A stretch of DNA of 64,000 nucleotides from a virus, in the IMG/VR virus record IMGVR_UViG_3300005264_000064, positions 38,938 through 102,937 of that record; one strand, written 5' to 3'. Below the pieces are notes generated by a model that had not been told where the DNA came from, did not search any database, and worked only from the letters and a program-made list of their open reading frames with translations. The number at the start of each line of letters is the position of its first letter. Positions within the stretch are counted from its first letter, which is position 1. Below, piece after piece: positions 24,111-31,934 of the stretch. Both the position numbers and the translations under genes were made by a program.

Positions 24111-25724
24111 TTAAAAATTGTTTGCTTCGGTTGTTGTCATTACGAGATTGTTGTGGTCTAACTGCCAATGGTAGTTACGATCCGGACGGAGTTTTAGTGT
24201 GCCGTCGAATTCGAAATCCATGATGTGTTTATCTGCTTCATGTAAGTCTTGGTCTGAGGCTAATAATTTTAGTAGCTCGATCGTCATTTGTAATTGGTTC
24301 ATAAAGAATGATCCAAGTTGTATGATGCCGTATGTCTCAATTTGGAGATCCATATTTTGTTTAGGGTTAAGCCAAATTGAACATGACGTGTTGGCATGAG
24401 TTGCGCAGATTAAGGGACCAATTTTTGCAAGTTCGTCCCTGTACTCGATTCCGGGTGCGCCGTATAGTACTGTGTTATCTACTACGTGCTCTGTTGGGTG
24501 TCTCTTTACTATTTCTGAAGATATATATTTCTTTGCTGGTAAGTATTGTTCGTGTATTTCTAATGTTCTTGAACCGAGGTTTTTTAGTAGAGGGGTAATA
24601 AGCTGTATTTTGTTCAGGTTGCCTCTGGGTATGTTATAGGCAGAACTGTCTAGTGGGAAACGCAGCATGTTAGAATACTCTACAGATTCTTTTTCGAATA
24701 CTGCTACTTTTGAAAATATTTTATAGGTGCTTGTCAGCTTTGTTAATTCTGATAGCCAATAAGCTGTGTTCATTCCGGTACCCCCCGCCCCAAGAAATAC
24801 GAAGTTTAACTTCTTTCTTTTGACTTCTGTCAGTAGCTGTTTAATGTCCTTTAGGGTGTACCCGAGAACTCTAAGTAGCTGGTCTGTAGGGACTTTTTTT
24901 ACGTTTAGATACTCTGCTACAAATGGTGAGATAGCTACTGCCGTTGATGGTATATCGCTATTTTCTTGGATTTGTTTTTTGTCGCCGTTGTATCTAAACA
25001 TTAATCGAGGAAAGAAGCTGTCCATTACTACGTTGGAAAGTCCTGACTTTGGTCTGTCGAAGAATGCATAACGTACACGAATTTGCTCTGATAAATAGCT
25101 AGAAAATAGATGCATGTCGGCTGTTGTTATTTTGTTGTACTTGCCGTTAGAGTCTCTGTGCAGGTATGCTGGAGCTCGTAAAGTGCCGTAGACGGAGCGT
25201 CCTACATATTTATTTGTAGGGTTATGGTAAGCAACCATCGAAATATAGGTGCCATGCCCTGCTGTAAAAATTGCATGGGCACTATACTCTAGTAGTTCGA
25301 GGGTGCTTATAGGCTCAAGGTAATCGCTACTAATGCGTACCGGCTCCCGTCTGCAGGAAACTGACATACAATAATAAGTGTCTGGTTGGTCTTGGGGAAT
25401 AACTTTAGTCAACAGAGCATCAGGGTGGTTCAGGAAAACCTCATATCTTTCACTAGTCTGTAGCGTTGCCAGTACTACTGCGGGATTAGTGACTTTGTAC
25501 ATCTGCGGGACGTTACGCAGAAGTGTACGTTGGCCTTCTTCTGTTGTGAAATCTAAGGGTACTGGTCTTGCTACATCGTTGTCTTGTGTGTCTATTATTG
25601 TGTACTGTTCTGTGTCGTCGTGTGTCTCCACCTGCATCTTGACTGTGCCTGGTAACCAAGTTAGGATCTTCTTCAGTAGTGCTGTGTTTTCTTCGGTGAC
25701 TGGTGTTGATATATTATATGTCAT
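24111..25724 (-). CDS. ThiF/E1-like adenylating enzyme
   Basis: 537 residues, ATG after AAGGAAACATAA. The C-terminal half is a ThiF/E1 Rossmann domain: NFVFLGAGGTGMNTAYWL with the glycine loop at 312-317, then VAVFEKESVEYSNMLRF (acidic-tip and arginine region). A cysteine-bearing segment PLICATHANTSCSIWLN follows (Cys440, Cys448). These enzymes adenylate the C-terminus of a ubiquitin-like protein and pass it to a Cys. The N-terminal 300 residues are a separate domain of unknown fold. First gene of a four-gene run ending in the reverse transcriptase. Confidence 0.75.
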   Translation of the reverse strand: MTYNISTPVTEENTALLKKILTWLPGTVKMQVETHDDTEQYTIIDTQDNDVARPVPLDFTTEEGQRTLLRNVPQMYKVTNPAVVLATLQTSERYEVFLNHPDALLTKVIPQDQPDTYYCMSVSCRREPVRISSDYLEPISTLELLEYSAHAIFTAGHGTYISMVAYHNPTNKYVGRSVYGTLRAPAYLHRDSNGKYNKITTADMHLFSSYLSEQIRVRYAFFDRPKSGLSNVVMDSFFPRLMFRYNGDKKQIQENSDIPSTAVAISPFVAEYLNVKKVPTDQLLRVLGYTLKDIKQLLTEVKRKKLNFVFLGAGGTGMNTAYWLSELTKLTSTYKIFSKVAVFEKESVEYSNMLRFPLDSSAYNIPRGNLNKIQLITPLLKNLGSRTLEIHEQYLPAKKYISSEIVKRHPTEHVVDNTVLYGAPGIEYRDELAKIGPLICATHANTSCSIWLNPKQNMDLQIETYGIIQLGSFFMNQLQMTIELLKLLASDQDLHEADKHIMDFEFDGTLKLRPDRNYHWQLDHNNLVMTTTEANNF

Positions 25725-25775
25725 TTATGTTTCCTTGTGTTTCTCTACAGTGGAGCTCTCCTGAGAGGGCTATGT

Positions 25776-26663
25776 TTAGAGGAGTTTATTAATAAGTTCT
25801 TCGCGTAGTGCGGTATACTCATCGTCTGTGAAATTCCTGGTGTGTTCGAGGTTGTGGTCACGTATGTACTTGTCATAGAAGTAGGCGCACTCTTTAGCCG
25901 AATCCGCAGTGTGGATTTGAACCTCTATACCCCTTACCTTAACACGTGCTCTGTACGTAGTTTTATCGTGTGATGTAAAGCTTACACCGCGGTAACCTGA
26001 CGTGTTGCTGCTGCGTAAAAGCCTGGTGTTTCTTTGTTGTATGGTTTGTGCAACCCATCGACAGTTGTCTGGGGAGTACCCTTTACTGTTATTAATTCGG
26101 TCTATTGTTAAGTTACTTGCGTAGCCGTTGGCGAGAGACCACTCAAAAAATTTTCTGCGGTCTTGTGCCCATTCATCACATACTTTAATATTAGTAGTTG
26201 TGTAATAGTCATTACCTTTTCGATACTCCCCTGTTCTATTGAGCATATTATTGAAAATATGGTATAATCGATGCTTATTTGTAATACCTAAGTCTTTATA
26301 CTTCTGTGTTTTATTTCCTCGTATACTATCTGTGCATGCTTTACACCCGTAGCGTGTGAATAGGTAGGGTCTATATTGTACTATTGACTTACTACCGCAG
26401 TGTTTGCAGAGCACTTCGCATGTCTTATGTCCATCAACAAATTTTGTTATGTAGAGGCCGTTATCCTTACTGTTGTGTGCGGCTACGTAATCTACTACCT
26501 TTTGTTGCCTAGCTTTCGCTAATTCTTTATTGATGCAAGTAAAGCATGGTTTATGCTGTGCTCGTTTTGCTGTGAAATAGCCAGTTGTCTGTGTTTGACC
26601 ACAGACATGGCAGGTAACCTCTGCTTTTGATTTATCGTCAGTGTGTCTGATGATTGTTTTCAT
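25776..26663 (-). CDS. Free-standing HNH homing endonuclease with AP2 domain
   Basis: 295 residues, ATG after AAGGAAGATAA. N-terminal CxxC zinc knuckles (CHVCG, CFTC, CKHCG, CKAC) are followed by an HNH-type core NLTIDRINNSKGYSPDNCRW, then an AP2-like DNA-binding domain SGYRGVSFTSHDKTTYRARV. This is the standard layout of phage homing endonucleases. It sits between a small acidic gene and the E1-like gene, probably as a mobile intruder, and may have split an older operon. Confidence 0.82.
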   Translation of the reverse strand: MKTIIRHTDDKSKAEVTCHVCGQTQTTGYFTAKRAQHKPCFTCINKELAKARQQKVVDYVAAHNSKDNGLYITKFVDGHKTCEVLCKHCGSKSIVQYRPYLFTRYGCKACTDSIRGNKTQKYKDLGITNKHRLYHIFNNMLNRTGEYRKGNDYYTTTNIKVCDEWAQDRRKFFEWSLANGYASNLTIDRINNSKGYSPDNCRWVAQTIQQRNTRLLRSSNTSGYRGVSFTSHDKTTYRARVKVRGIEVQIHTADSAKECAYFYDKYIRDHNLEHTRNFTDDEYTALREELINKLL

Positions 26664-26719
26664 TTATCTTCCTTATCCTTGATATGAAGTATTATAGCGG
26701 AGGTTACCTTCAGGTTAGT

Positions 26720-26860
26720 TTAATTAGGGTGTACACCCGATTTTGATTTCGCTTCACTAACTCCGCCTTCTACAGACGTAATAGTTATTTGCTCTTCCTC
26801 ATTCTCTGCCATTTCTTCGATTAGGGCGTCTAAGTCGAATTCTTCTGTATTGTCAGCCAT
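26720..26860 (-). CDS. Small acidic protein, 46 aa
   Basis: ATG at 26860 after AAGGAGAGTAAA. Very acidic (EEFDLDALIEEMAENEEE) with a short C-terminus ending GVHPN. Acid-rich microproteins of this size are often DNA mimics or inhibitors, but nothing specific supports that. It overlaps the leader of the gene before it. Confidence 0.55.
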   Translation of the reverse strand: MADNTEEFDLDALIEEMAENEEEQITITSVEGGVSEAKSKSGVHPN

Positions 26861-26861
26861 T

Positions 26862-27134
26862 TTACTCTCCTTTTTCTTCATCAAGCATTGCGCCTGATAC
26901 TGGTAAGTCGATACTGATTTCACCGCTGAATTTGTAAACTTCAATCTTTGCTTCTGGGCATCTTAGTACGATTGCCTTTGCTGCTTTGATTAAGTCTTTC
27001 TTTGTTGCTGGTCTGTTCTGTAGAACTGAACCGTTTACTACTAAGATGAATTTAGGTGTTGTTTTCTTCTTAGTTTTCTTTGGTGCAAGCATTTCTTGTA
27101 GTGCTGCAGCTACTTCGCTCTTGATGTTACTCAT
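26862..27134 (-). CDS. Small alpha/beta protein, 90 aa
   Basis: A Lys-rich N-terminal arm (PKKTKKKTTPKF) is followed by a compact beta-alpha-beta unit, ILVVNGSVLQNRPATKKDL then IEVYKFSGEISIDLP. The same layout (VLIIYNQNGNIF..., IRIYKFNKGFTTSIP) occurs at the C-terminus encoded at 41161-41445, so these are paralogs. The protein could serve as a small binding module. It has no C-terminal Gly-Gly, so it is not an obvious ubiquitin-like modifier for the E1 nearby. Confidence 0.6.
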   Translation of the reverse strand: MSNIKSEVAAALQEMLAPKKTKKKTTPKFILVVNGSVLQNRPATKKDLIKAAKAIVLRCPEAKIEVYKFSGEISIDLPVSGAMLDEEKGE

Positions 27135-27181
27135 GAGTACTCCTTATAAGGTTGGGCTTACGTATCGTGTACTGCCGTATG

Positions 27182-27670
27182 TTAATTATTTCTTTCTAAT
27201 TCGATCTCTGATAGTGGTGACCAAACACAGCTGTATCTACGAATTCCTGCAGATAATCTTGCAGCTGTTCTGTCTTTTTTATCAGATTCAAGCAATAGAC
27301 CTTGTACTCTGTCTCTAGCTTGGCTGATGTTACAGATGTTATACCTGTTGTTTGATTGACAAATTACTAAGCCGCGTAGTGCCAATAATTTATTGAAACG
27401 TGTGTATGCGGTTAGTAATGCAATCTGATGGTCTTTAACCATGCGAACTATGTTATTGACAGATAGGCCCTCTATGTTTAGAGGAGGAATCGACCACATG
27501 TTTCTAAGGGTAGATTGCGTCATGTAGCTACCGGCTCTGAATACTCTAGGGTGACGATTAATGATTTGATGCATTACTGGTGTTGATAATGAACGCATTG
27601 CCTTTGTTGGTTTCAGAATTCCTCCAATATAGTTGCGGGGTTCTTGCTTTGTTGTGCGTCTTGTTCTCAT
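27182..27670 (-). CDS. Basic hypothetical protein, 162 aa
   Basis: Start taken at the ATG at 27670 (after AGGAAATAGC); a longer frame to 27703 lacks a site. Strongly basic at the N-terminus (MRTRRTTKQEPRN) with a helical core containing RMVKDHQIALLTAYTRFNKL. No family recognised. The composition suggests nucleic-acid binding. Confidence 0.55.
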   Translation of the reverse strand: MRTRRTTKQEPRNYIGGILKPTKAMRSLSTPVMHQIINRHPRVFRAGSYMTQSTLRNMWSIPPLNIEGLSVNNIVRMVKDHQIALLTAYTRFNKLLALRGLVICQSNNRYNICNISQARDRVQGLLLESDKKDRTAARLSAGIRRYSCVWSPLSEIELERNN

Positions 27671-27741
27671 GCTATTTCCTATGTAATATTGTAAGTACTT
27701 CAAAGATTGCTGTTATGGCAATCGCTTCAGTAGGTAGTGAT

Positions 27742-28044
27742 TTAACCATGTCTTGGTAACCATGTCTTGGTAACCATGTCTTGGTAAACTTGTCGACTAA
27801 GTGGGCTGTAGTATGCTTTAGCTAACAGAACATCTTCTATTATTTGCCTTGGTAGACGAGACGAGTTAATTCGTGAGGCTGCTATTTCTCTACCTGTCTT
27901 TTTGCAGTACTGGTCGCGTTTTGAGCATTCTGCAATGCCGACTTTGTAGTTGATACCGTCTTGCTCGATGGCGATAGTTCTACCGCCTGTGGCCTTTAGG
28001 TTTCCTTTGTCGTCATATAGACGTATGTGTTTATAGTGAATCAT
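27742..28044 (-). CDS. Hypothetical protein with repeat-shifted C-terminus, 100 aa
   Basis: ATG at 28044 follows AAAGGAGCAACAC. The body includes DDKGNLKATGGRTIAIEQ, a beta-hairpin-like stretch, and CSKRDQYCKKTGREIAASR. The last 13 residues (YQDMVTKTWLPRHG region) are encoded entirely by three tandem 14-bp repeats, so each unit is read in a different frame. Repeat expansion by slippage has probably replaced the original end. Confidence 0.6.
   Translation of the reverse strand: MIHYKHIRLYDDKGNLKATGGRTIAIEQDGINYKVGIAECSKRDQYCKKTGREIAASRINSSRLPRQIIEDVLLAKAYYSPLSRQVYQDMVTKTWLPRHG
27745..27786. repeat. Three tandem 14-bp repeats at a gene end
   Basis: The unit ACCATGTCTTGGTA occurs three times in perfect tandem. 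It spans the 3' end of the coding region. As 14 is not a multiple of three, each added unit alters the C-terminal frame. Confidence 0.95.
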
Positions 28045-28409
28045 GTGTTGCTCCTTTGCATTAAGTTTGATAACTTTATCCATTTGAGGGTGCCGTCGTT
28101 ATTAGTACATTGAGCGTAGTGTCCGTCAGAGGATACTTGAAGTATGGTCCAGTTGCCGTAGAGTTCTGTGTTTAGTCCCTTGTAAGTGGTGCACTTACGT
28201 AGGTATGTGGTGTACTGTAGCTTCATTTCTTCCCAGTGTGAGAGAGCTTTACAAACTACGGCTATTTTGTCGTCGTGTAGATCTGCGTAGACTAGTGCGT
28301 CTCGGCGTAGTTTGAGCATGGGTATACATTTGTTTGATGCTGCGAGGATGGTACCCGCTAAATCAATTGTCATGTAACCGCCGTAGATATCGGATATTGT
28401 ATATGTCAT
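28041..28409 (-). CDS. Hypothetical protein, 122 aa
   Basis: 122 residues; the ATG overlaps the ThyX stop (ATGA-type junction) and its own stop overlaps the next gene. The C-terminal half (NWTILQVSSDGHYAQCTNN then GTLKWIKLSNL) looks like a small beta domain. No known family. Confidence 0.55.
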   Translation of the reverse strand: MTYTISDIYGGYMTIDLAGTILAASNKCIPMLKLRRDALVYADLHDDKIAVVCKALSHWEEMKLQYTTYLRKCTTYKGLNTELYGNWTILQVSSDGHYAQCTNNDGTLKWIKLSNLMQRSNT

Positions 28410-29182
28410 TTTGCTGCCTTGTATAGGGAGTCTGTGAATAAGTACTTATGGTCGGATGGTAAAGTTGAATATATAGTGTTTGCTAAGTCTCTAATTTCCC
28501 ACAGGGCTGCTGGTGCTGTGCGGAGAGATAAGAAATTTTGCAGCGAACGAGCATTGATAGTCCAAACTAGTGAAGTCTTGTAGGCTTCAGGCAGCATGTA
28601 CTTAGTTTTATCGTTTGCTTTTTTGAGGTGACGTTGGAGAATACCTAACGTAAGGATGTTATGAGCGTCAAGTCCGGTATTCCCAGTGAATACTAAAAAC
28701 TCGGCCCCAGTTTTCCAGTCACAATCCTTAGGCGCATCGTACCACATATCAGGAGCATGTTTTAACTCAGCTAAGGTGTAGCGACTTGACTTTACGCTTA
28801 GTGAGGCATGGCGGTGACGTGCTAGCTCTTGTAGGCATGCACGGCTAATGCCGTTGATGTCGAATGTGTAACTTAAATGCTCCAGAGTTGAGCTGTGTTT
28901 GTTCTTGTTACCGACGCGGTCGATGAGCTCACAGTCTTTTGGGCCGCATCCAGTGTATTTCGGGTACATATTAGCGTCGCATTTTGGACACGATGTCATG
29001 CCATCAGGAAATGCGGGTAGATGTAGGTCTGTTATGTCTAAATTGCACGAACTGCAGTATTCTTTCATACTGTCACTCTTATCCTCACTACTCCAGCATT
29101 TTCTTATAGCCTTAGCACATACCCATAATGGTGTGTGATGTAGTAATTGGACTTTGCAGCTAGAGGTCTCTTGTGTAGTCAT
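28406..29182 (-). CDS. thyX: Flavin-dependent thymidylate synthase ThyX
   Basis: 258 residues. The ThyX signature RHRHASLSVKSSRYTL (RHRxxSxxxxSxR) is at about residues 128-143, preceded by ISRACLQELA. ThyX makes dTMP from dUMP using FAD, NADPH and methylenetetrahydrofolate. Unusually, residues of about 40-75 carry a zinc-ribbon-like insert with CSSC and CPKC before the signature. It supplies dTMP beside the class II reductase, an oxygen-independent nucleotide route. Preceded by a spacer of about 140 bp with no clear gene. Confidence 0.92.
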   Translation of the reverse strand: MTTQETSSCKVQLLHHTPLWVCAKAIRKCWSSEDKSDSMKEYCSSCNLDITDLHLPAFPDGMTSCPKCDANMYPKYTGCGPKDCELIDRVGNKNKHSSTLEHLSYTFDINGISRACLQELARHRHASLSVKSSRYTLAELKHAPDMWYDAPKDCDWKTGAEFLVFTGNTGLDAHNILTLGILQRHLKKANDKTKYMLPEAYKTSLVWTINARSLQNFLSLRTAPAALWEIRDLANTIYSTLPSDHKYLFTDSLYKAAK

Positions 29183-29321
29183 TATATGACTCCTTTATTT
29201 TGATTTTTTCCTACTACATGTTCCCCGTAGGAGAATATTTCTGACAGTAGTTTGTTAGTCACATTAGGTAGTGTATGTGCTACTTATGAGGCGTATGGTG
29301 TTGAGTGTAGTAAAATTATAG

Positions 29322-29534
29322 TCATGATTTGTCCTTTATTAGTTTACAACGCTGTTTGTCGATGTAGAATACGTCCTCGCCGTAGAGGTTTGACTTGTGG
29401 GCGAAGGGTGATTTTGGTTCGATGGCACGTACTGTGAGGAAATCTCCGTTACAGTTAAGGACTACGCCACGGTGTCCTTTATGCTTGCTGCCAAAGACAG
29501 CTTCGACTATTGAGTTAATTGGTGCTGTTTTCAT
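29322..29534 (-). CDS. Small KOW-like beta protein, 70 aa
   Basis: 70 residues. GSKHKGHRGVVLNCNGDFLTV resembles a KOW/SH3-like hairpin (basic-G-x-x-G-x-V), seen in ribosome- and RNA polymerase-linked proteins. The match is weak. The upstream microprotein overlaps its first codons. Confidence 0.55.
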   Translation of the reverse strand: MKTAPINSIVEAVFGSKHKGHRGVVLNCNGDFLTVRAIEPKSPFAHKSNLYGEDVFYIDKQRCKLIKDKS

Positions 29535-29649
29535 GAGTAGTCTCTTTTATTTTGTTTATAACATATTTAAACACATTACGTATACCGAGTGGGCCTAGTA
29601 GTATTCCCATTGTTAATATAGCGGTGCCTACGAATATACCTATAGCCAT
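29515..29649 (-). CDS. Single-span membrane microprotein, 44 aa (start uncertain)
   Basis: From the ATG at 29649 the frame gives one hydrophobic span (AIGIFVGTAILTMGILLGPLG) and a basic-polar tail, ending inside the next gene. The same frame stays open upstream for about 30 codons to the stop of the lysozyme-like gene (FKEDWLDTDNHLGVVPWFP), which reads like protein but has no canonical start. Either the ATG is real or a rare start is used. Confidence 0.45.
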   Translation of the reverse strand: MAIGIFVGTAILTMGILLGPLGIRNVFKYVINKIKETTHENSTN

Positions 29650-29742
29650 AGGCCCTATGACAGGAAACCAGGGGACTACTCCTAAATGGTTATCAGTGTC
29701 TAGCCAATCTTCTTTGAAGTACAGTATTGCTGTTAGTGAGGT

Positions 29743-30417
29743 TTAATCGTAAATTTTTGCAAATAATATTCTGCCTACGACAGCACGTATTTTGTCTGTG
29801 TATACTCTTTGCTTCTTAGCGCCGAAGTATCTACGTAGTGCGGAAGTAGTGGAGTCACTGGTTCCCTTAAGCATGGGACTTTTCTTGTATTCATTGAGTA
29901 CAAAGCCTATAGCCATAATGTTCTTGGTGGGGTTATACAGGTCGCTTTTGGTTTCAATGATACCTGCTTTTCTGAGCTTACTCATCCAATATGTAGGGAG
30001 AATACCACCAATACCAATAGCATTGTCCTTTTTTCCGTTAATGACAACTTGTGTATGAGTAACCCAAGGTCTAAAGTTAGTTTCTACGTCGCAAACGCCA
30101 TAAAGGATGACAGGATTTACGTTGAACCTGTCAGCAGACTTGGCTATAGCGAGTAAAAAGATCTCTCTATCTGCTTTAGAGATATATTTATAGATATGCT
30201 TTAAGTCGTTGTCTAAGTCAGCCATGGTGATTGAAGCAATGACACCTTTGGGTTCTTTGTAGATAATCTTGTCTTTGTAGATGGTAGTTGTTTTATTTTG
30301 GTCTTGTTTTAGTTTTGCTATTTCAAGATTCTTGCTGTCAAATAAATTTCCTATGTATAAAGATATAAATATTATAACAAGTACAGCGCTGATTGCAATG
30401 GTATTTTTCTTAATCAT
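29743..30417 (-). CDS. Membrane-anchored lytic transglycosylase-like lysozyme
   Basis: 224 residues. The N-terminus is a transmembrane or signal-anchor helix (TIAISAVLVIIFISLYIG) followed by a Lys-rich spacer. The catalytic domain from about 85 is SLT-like: VNPVILYGVCDVETNFRPW with the acid Glu, NAIGIGGILPTYW (GIG/GLMQ-type motif) and NPTKNIMAIGFVLNEY. Such enzymes cut peptidoglycan for lysis (signal-arrest-release) or DNA entry. It opens the A+T-rich block of this arm; the composition differs from its neighbours to the left. Confidence 0.8.
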   Translation of the reverse strand: MIKKNTIAISAVLVIIFISLYIGNLFDSKNLEIAKLKQDQNKTTTIYKDKIIYKEPKGVIASITMADLDNDLKHIYKYISKADREIFLLAIAKSADRFNVNPVILYGVCDVETNFRPWVTHTQVVINGKKDNAIGIGGILPTYWMSKLRKAGIIETKSDLYNPTKNIMAIGFVLNEYKKSPMLKGTSDSTTSALRRYFGAKKQRVYTDKIRAVVGRILFAKIYD

Positions 30418-30685
30418 CGTATGCCTTTTTAATTAATGTATTAAACTTGTCTTTGCTTATATAATCAGCAATAGTGACTGTAAACACTACGTCTAATTCA
30501 GATATTGGTTCTATAAGAGTTATCTCGATAGATTCATTAAAGTCCTCTACAGAACCATCAGCTATAGCTTCTTCTAGTTGAGCTATTATGTCATCAGTAT
30601 CAGAATTGTCTATCTCGTGAACCCATGTCGTCTGTCCACAATTGCCATCTATATCGGTTTCGTAGTTTTCTGTATAACTAATCAT
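30410..30685 (-). CDS. Acidic hypothetical protein, 91 aa
   Basis: 91 residues, ATG after AAGGATAACAA; its stop overlaps the lysozyme gene. Highly acidic (DNSDTDDIIAQLEEAIADG). No recognised family. A+T-rich like its neighbours. Confidence 0.55.
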   Translation of the reverse strand: MISYTENYETDIDGNCGQTTWVHEIDNSDTDDIIAQLEEAIADGSVEDFNESIEITLIEPISELDVVFTVTIADYISKDKFNTLIKKAYDD

Positions 30686-30706
30686 TTGTTATCCTTACTA
30701 GGTTAT

Positions 30707-31018
30707 TTACCTATAGCCATTCTGCATAGACCAGTCCATGTATGCTCCGTATTGCTCTTTGTCCATATATGCAACCATTTTATCCTCGTTGCCTGTACTA
30801 GTCCTAGTACTCATCAGCTGTATAGCAGTCTCTATCTCAGTCATAGCGTAAAAACAACCATTAACCTTGTATTCTAGCGTAGATGAGTCTATTTCAAAAT
30901 GACTCCATACATTATAGTCTTCGAAGTACTCTCTAAATTCTATAAAGTGACTATCTTCGTCTTTTCTATAGTAACCCTCTACAGTTTTACCATCTAGTGT
31001 TTTAGCTCTACTTAACAT
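30707..31018 (-). CDS. Hypothetical protein, 103 aa
   Basis: 103 residues, starting at the stop of the next upstream gene. Contains FREYFEDYNVWSHFEID and a Tyr/Met-rich C-terminus (MDKEQYGAYMDWSMQNGYR). No family recognised; part of the A+T-rich accessory block. Confidence 0.5.
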   Translation of the reverse strand: MLSRAKTLDGKTVEGYYRKDEDSHFIEFREYFEDYNVWSHFEIDSSTLEYKVNGCFYAMTEIETAIQLMSTRTSTGNEDKMVAYMDKEQYGAYMDWSMQNGYR

Positions 31019-31278
31019 TATTCCTCCTTTTGAACCAAAATGACATATAGAGTTCCATAATCATTCATATAGGTTGATTGTATTTTGTAATTTGTGTGGT
31101 AGTTGTCATCCCAATGAAACTCACCTTGTTCATTTATTAAACAAGGGAAACCTCTACCTTCTTCTTCTATGTAGCACATAACATGTACCTCTTTTGAAGG
31201 AGCTTTGCTTATGAGTACTAAAAGAAAAATTAAAACAACTAATAGTACTGTAGTTATTTCATTAAATATACGTTTCAT
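31018..31278 (-). CDS. Small single-span exported or membrane protein, 86 aa
   Basis: An N-terminal hydrophobic helix (TTVLLVVLIFLLVLI) precedes a polar domain with two Cys (MCYIEE, FPCLIN), as in a periplasm-facing anchored protein. Overlaps the next upstream gene by 4 bp. No family recognised. Confidence 0.55.
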   Translation of the reverse strand: MKRIFNEITTVLLVVLIFLLVLISKAPSKEVHVMCYIEEEGRGFPCLINEQGEFHWDDNYHTNYKIQSTYMNDYGTLYVILVQKEE

Positions 31279-31676
31279 TTTAATTTCTGCTGATCTGTAT
31301 ATACATCATTATCTGTTAGTGTTTCAACCCATTCATGAGCTTCATCCCAAGTCATTTTTTTAGTTGATGATTTAGACCACTCAAGACCATTACTTGACGG
31401 GCGGACACAGCGAACAAAATAGGTATTCGCCTTATCGCTCCAATAGTCTTTGCCGTTGTTGAAGTTGATTCCCCATGCAGCGAAAATAACACCCGCAACC
31501 GTAGTAGACGACCAATAATAGGAATTCTCTGTGTCTATTAAGTCACAAGCAAGATCAGTTTTCTCGTAATTTACGAGTGTAAGCAACTCTCGCATAGTTG
31601 GTAATCTCCAGCCGTAATCACTAGATTCGATTAGGGTTAGTTTGTATTTCTTGTTGTCTATAGTTATAGTTTTCAT
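31275..31676 (-). CDS. DUF1566 (Lcl-type C-type-lectin-like) protein
   Basis: 133 residues. YGWRLPTMRELLTLVNYEK, then YYWSSTTVAG, AWGINFNNG and YFVRCVR are the hallmarks of the DUF1566/Lcl family, a C-type-lectin-like fold often on the surface of bacteria and phages. It binds glycans or proteins. No export signal is evident. Family clear; role in this phage unknown. Confidence 0.8.
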   Translation of the reverse strand: MKTITIDNKKYKLTLIESSDYGWRLPTMRELLTLVNYEKTDLACDLIDTENSYYWSSTTVAGVIFAAWGINFNNGKDYWSDKANTYFVRCVRPSSNGLEWSKSSTKKMTWDEAHEWVETLTDNDVYTDQQKLK

Positions 31677-31682
31677 TTTGGT

Positions 31683-31931
31683 TCACCTTGTTTTGCTAAA
31701 AGATTTCGCAGATGATCTAGCATCTTTTCTGGTCCATTTGGTACCTGATCCATGTGGGAAAGCAAATTGTCTAGTTTTTTGCTTATTGCAATGCTTACAC
31801 TTAAAGAGATATGTACCTATTATACTAGGGAATTGTTTATCTATACCATCTTCAAATGCAACATATTGAGTATTTTTCCAAGAGTGTAATCCACATAGAC
31901 ATTTTAATTTGTTGAGCGTACAGATAATCAC
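31683..31931 (-). CDS. Small zinc-ribbon protein, 82 aa
   Basis: Metal-binding pairs CLCGLH near residue 11 and CKHCNK near residue 45 suggest one zinc ribbon. The C-terminus is basic (KWTRKDARSSAKSFSKTR), as for nucleic-acid binding. No family recognised. Confidence 0.55.
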   Translation of the reverse strand: MIICTLNKLKCLCGLHSWKNTQYVAFEDGIDKQFPSIIGTYLFKCKHCNKQKTRQFAFPHGSGTKWTRKDARSSAKSFSKTR

Positions 31932-31934
31932 TAT

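Noticed and set aside
26862-27134. A ubiquitin-like modifier for the E1
   Set aside because: The fold is plausible but there is no C-terminal Gly-Gly, and a clear paralog at 41161-41445 has no link to the E1 operon.
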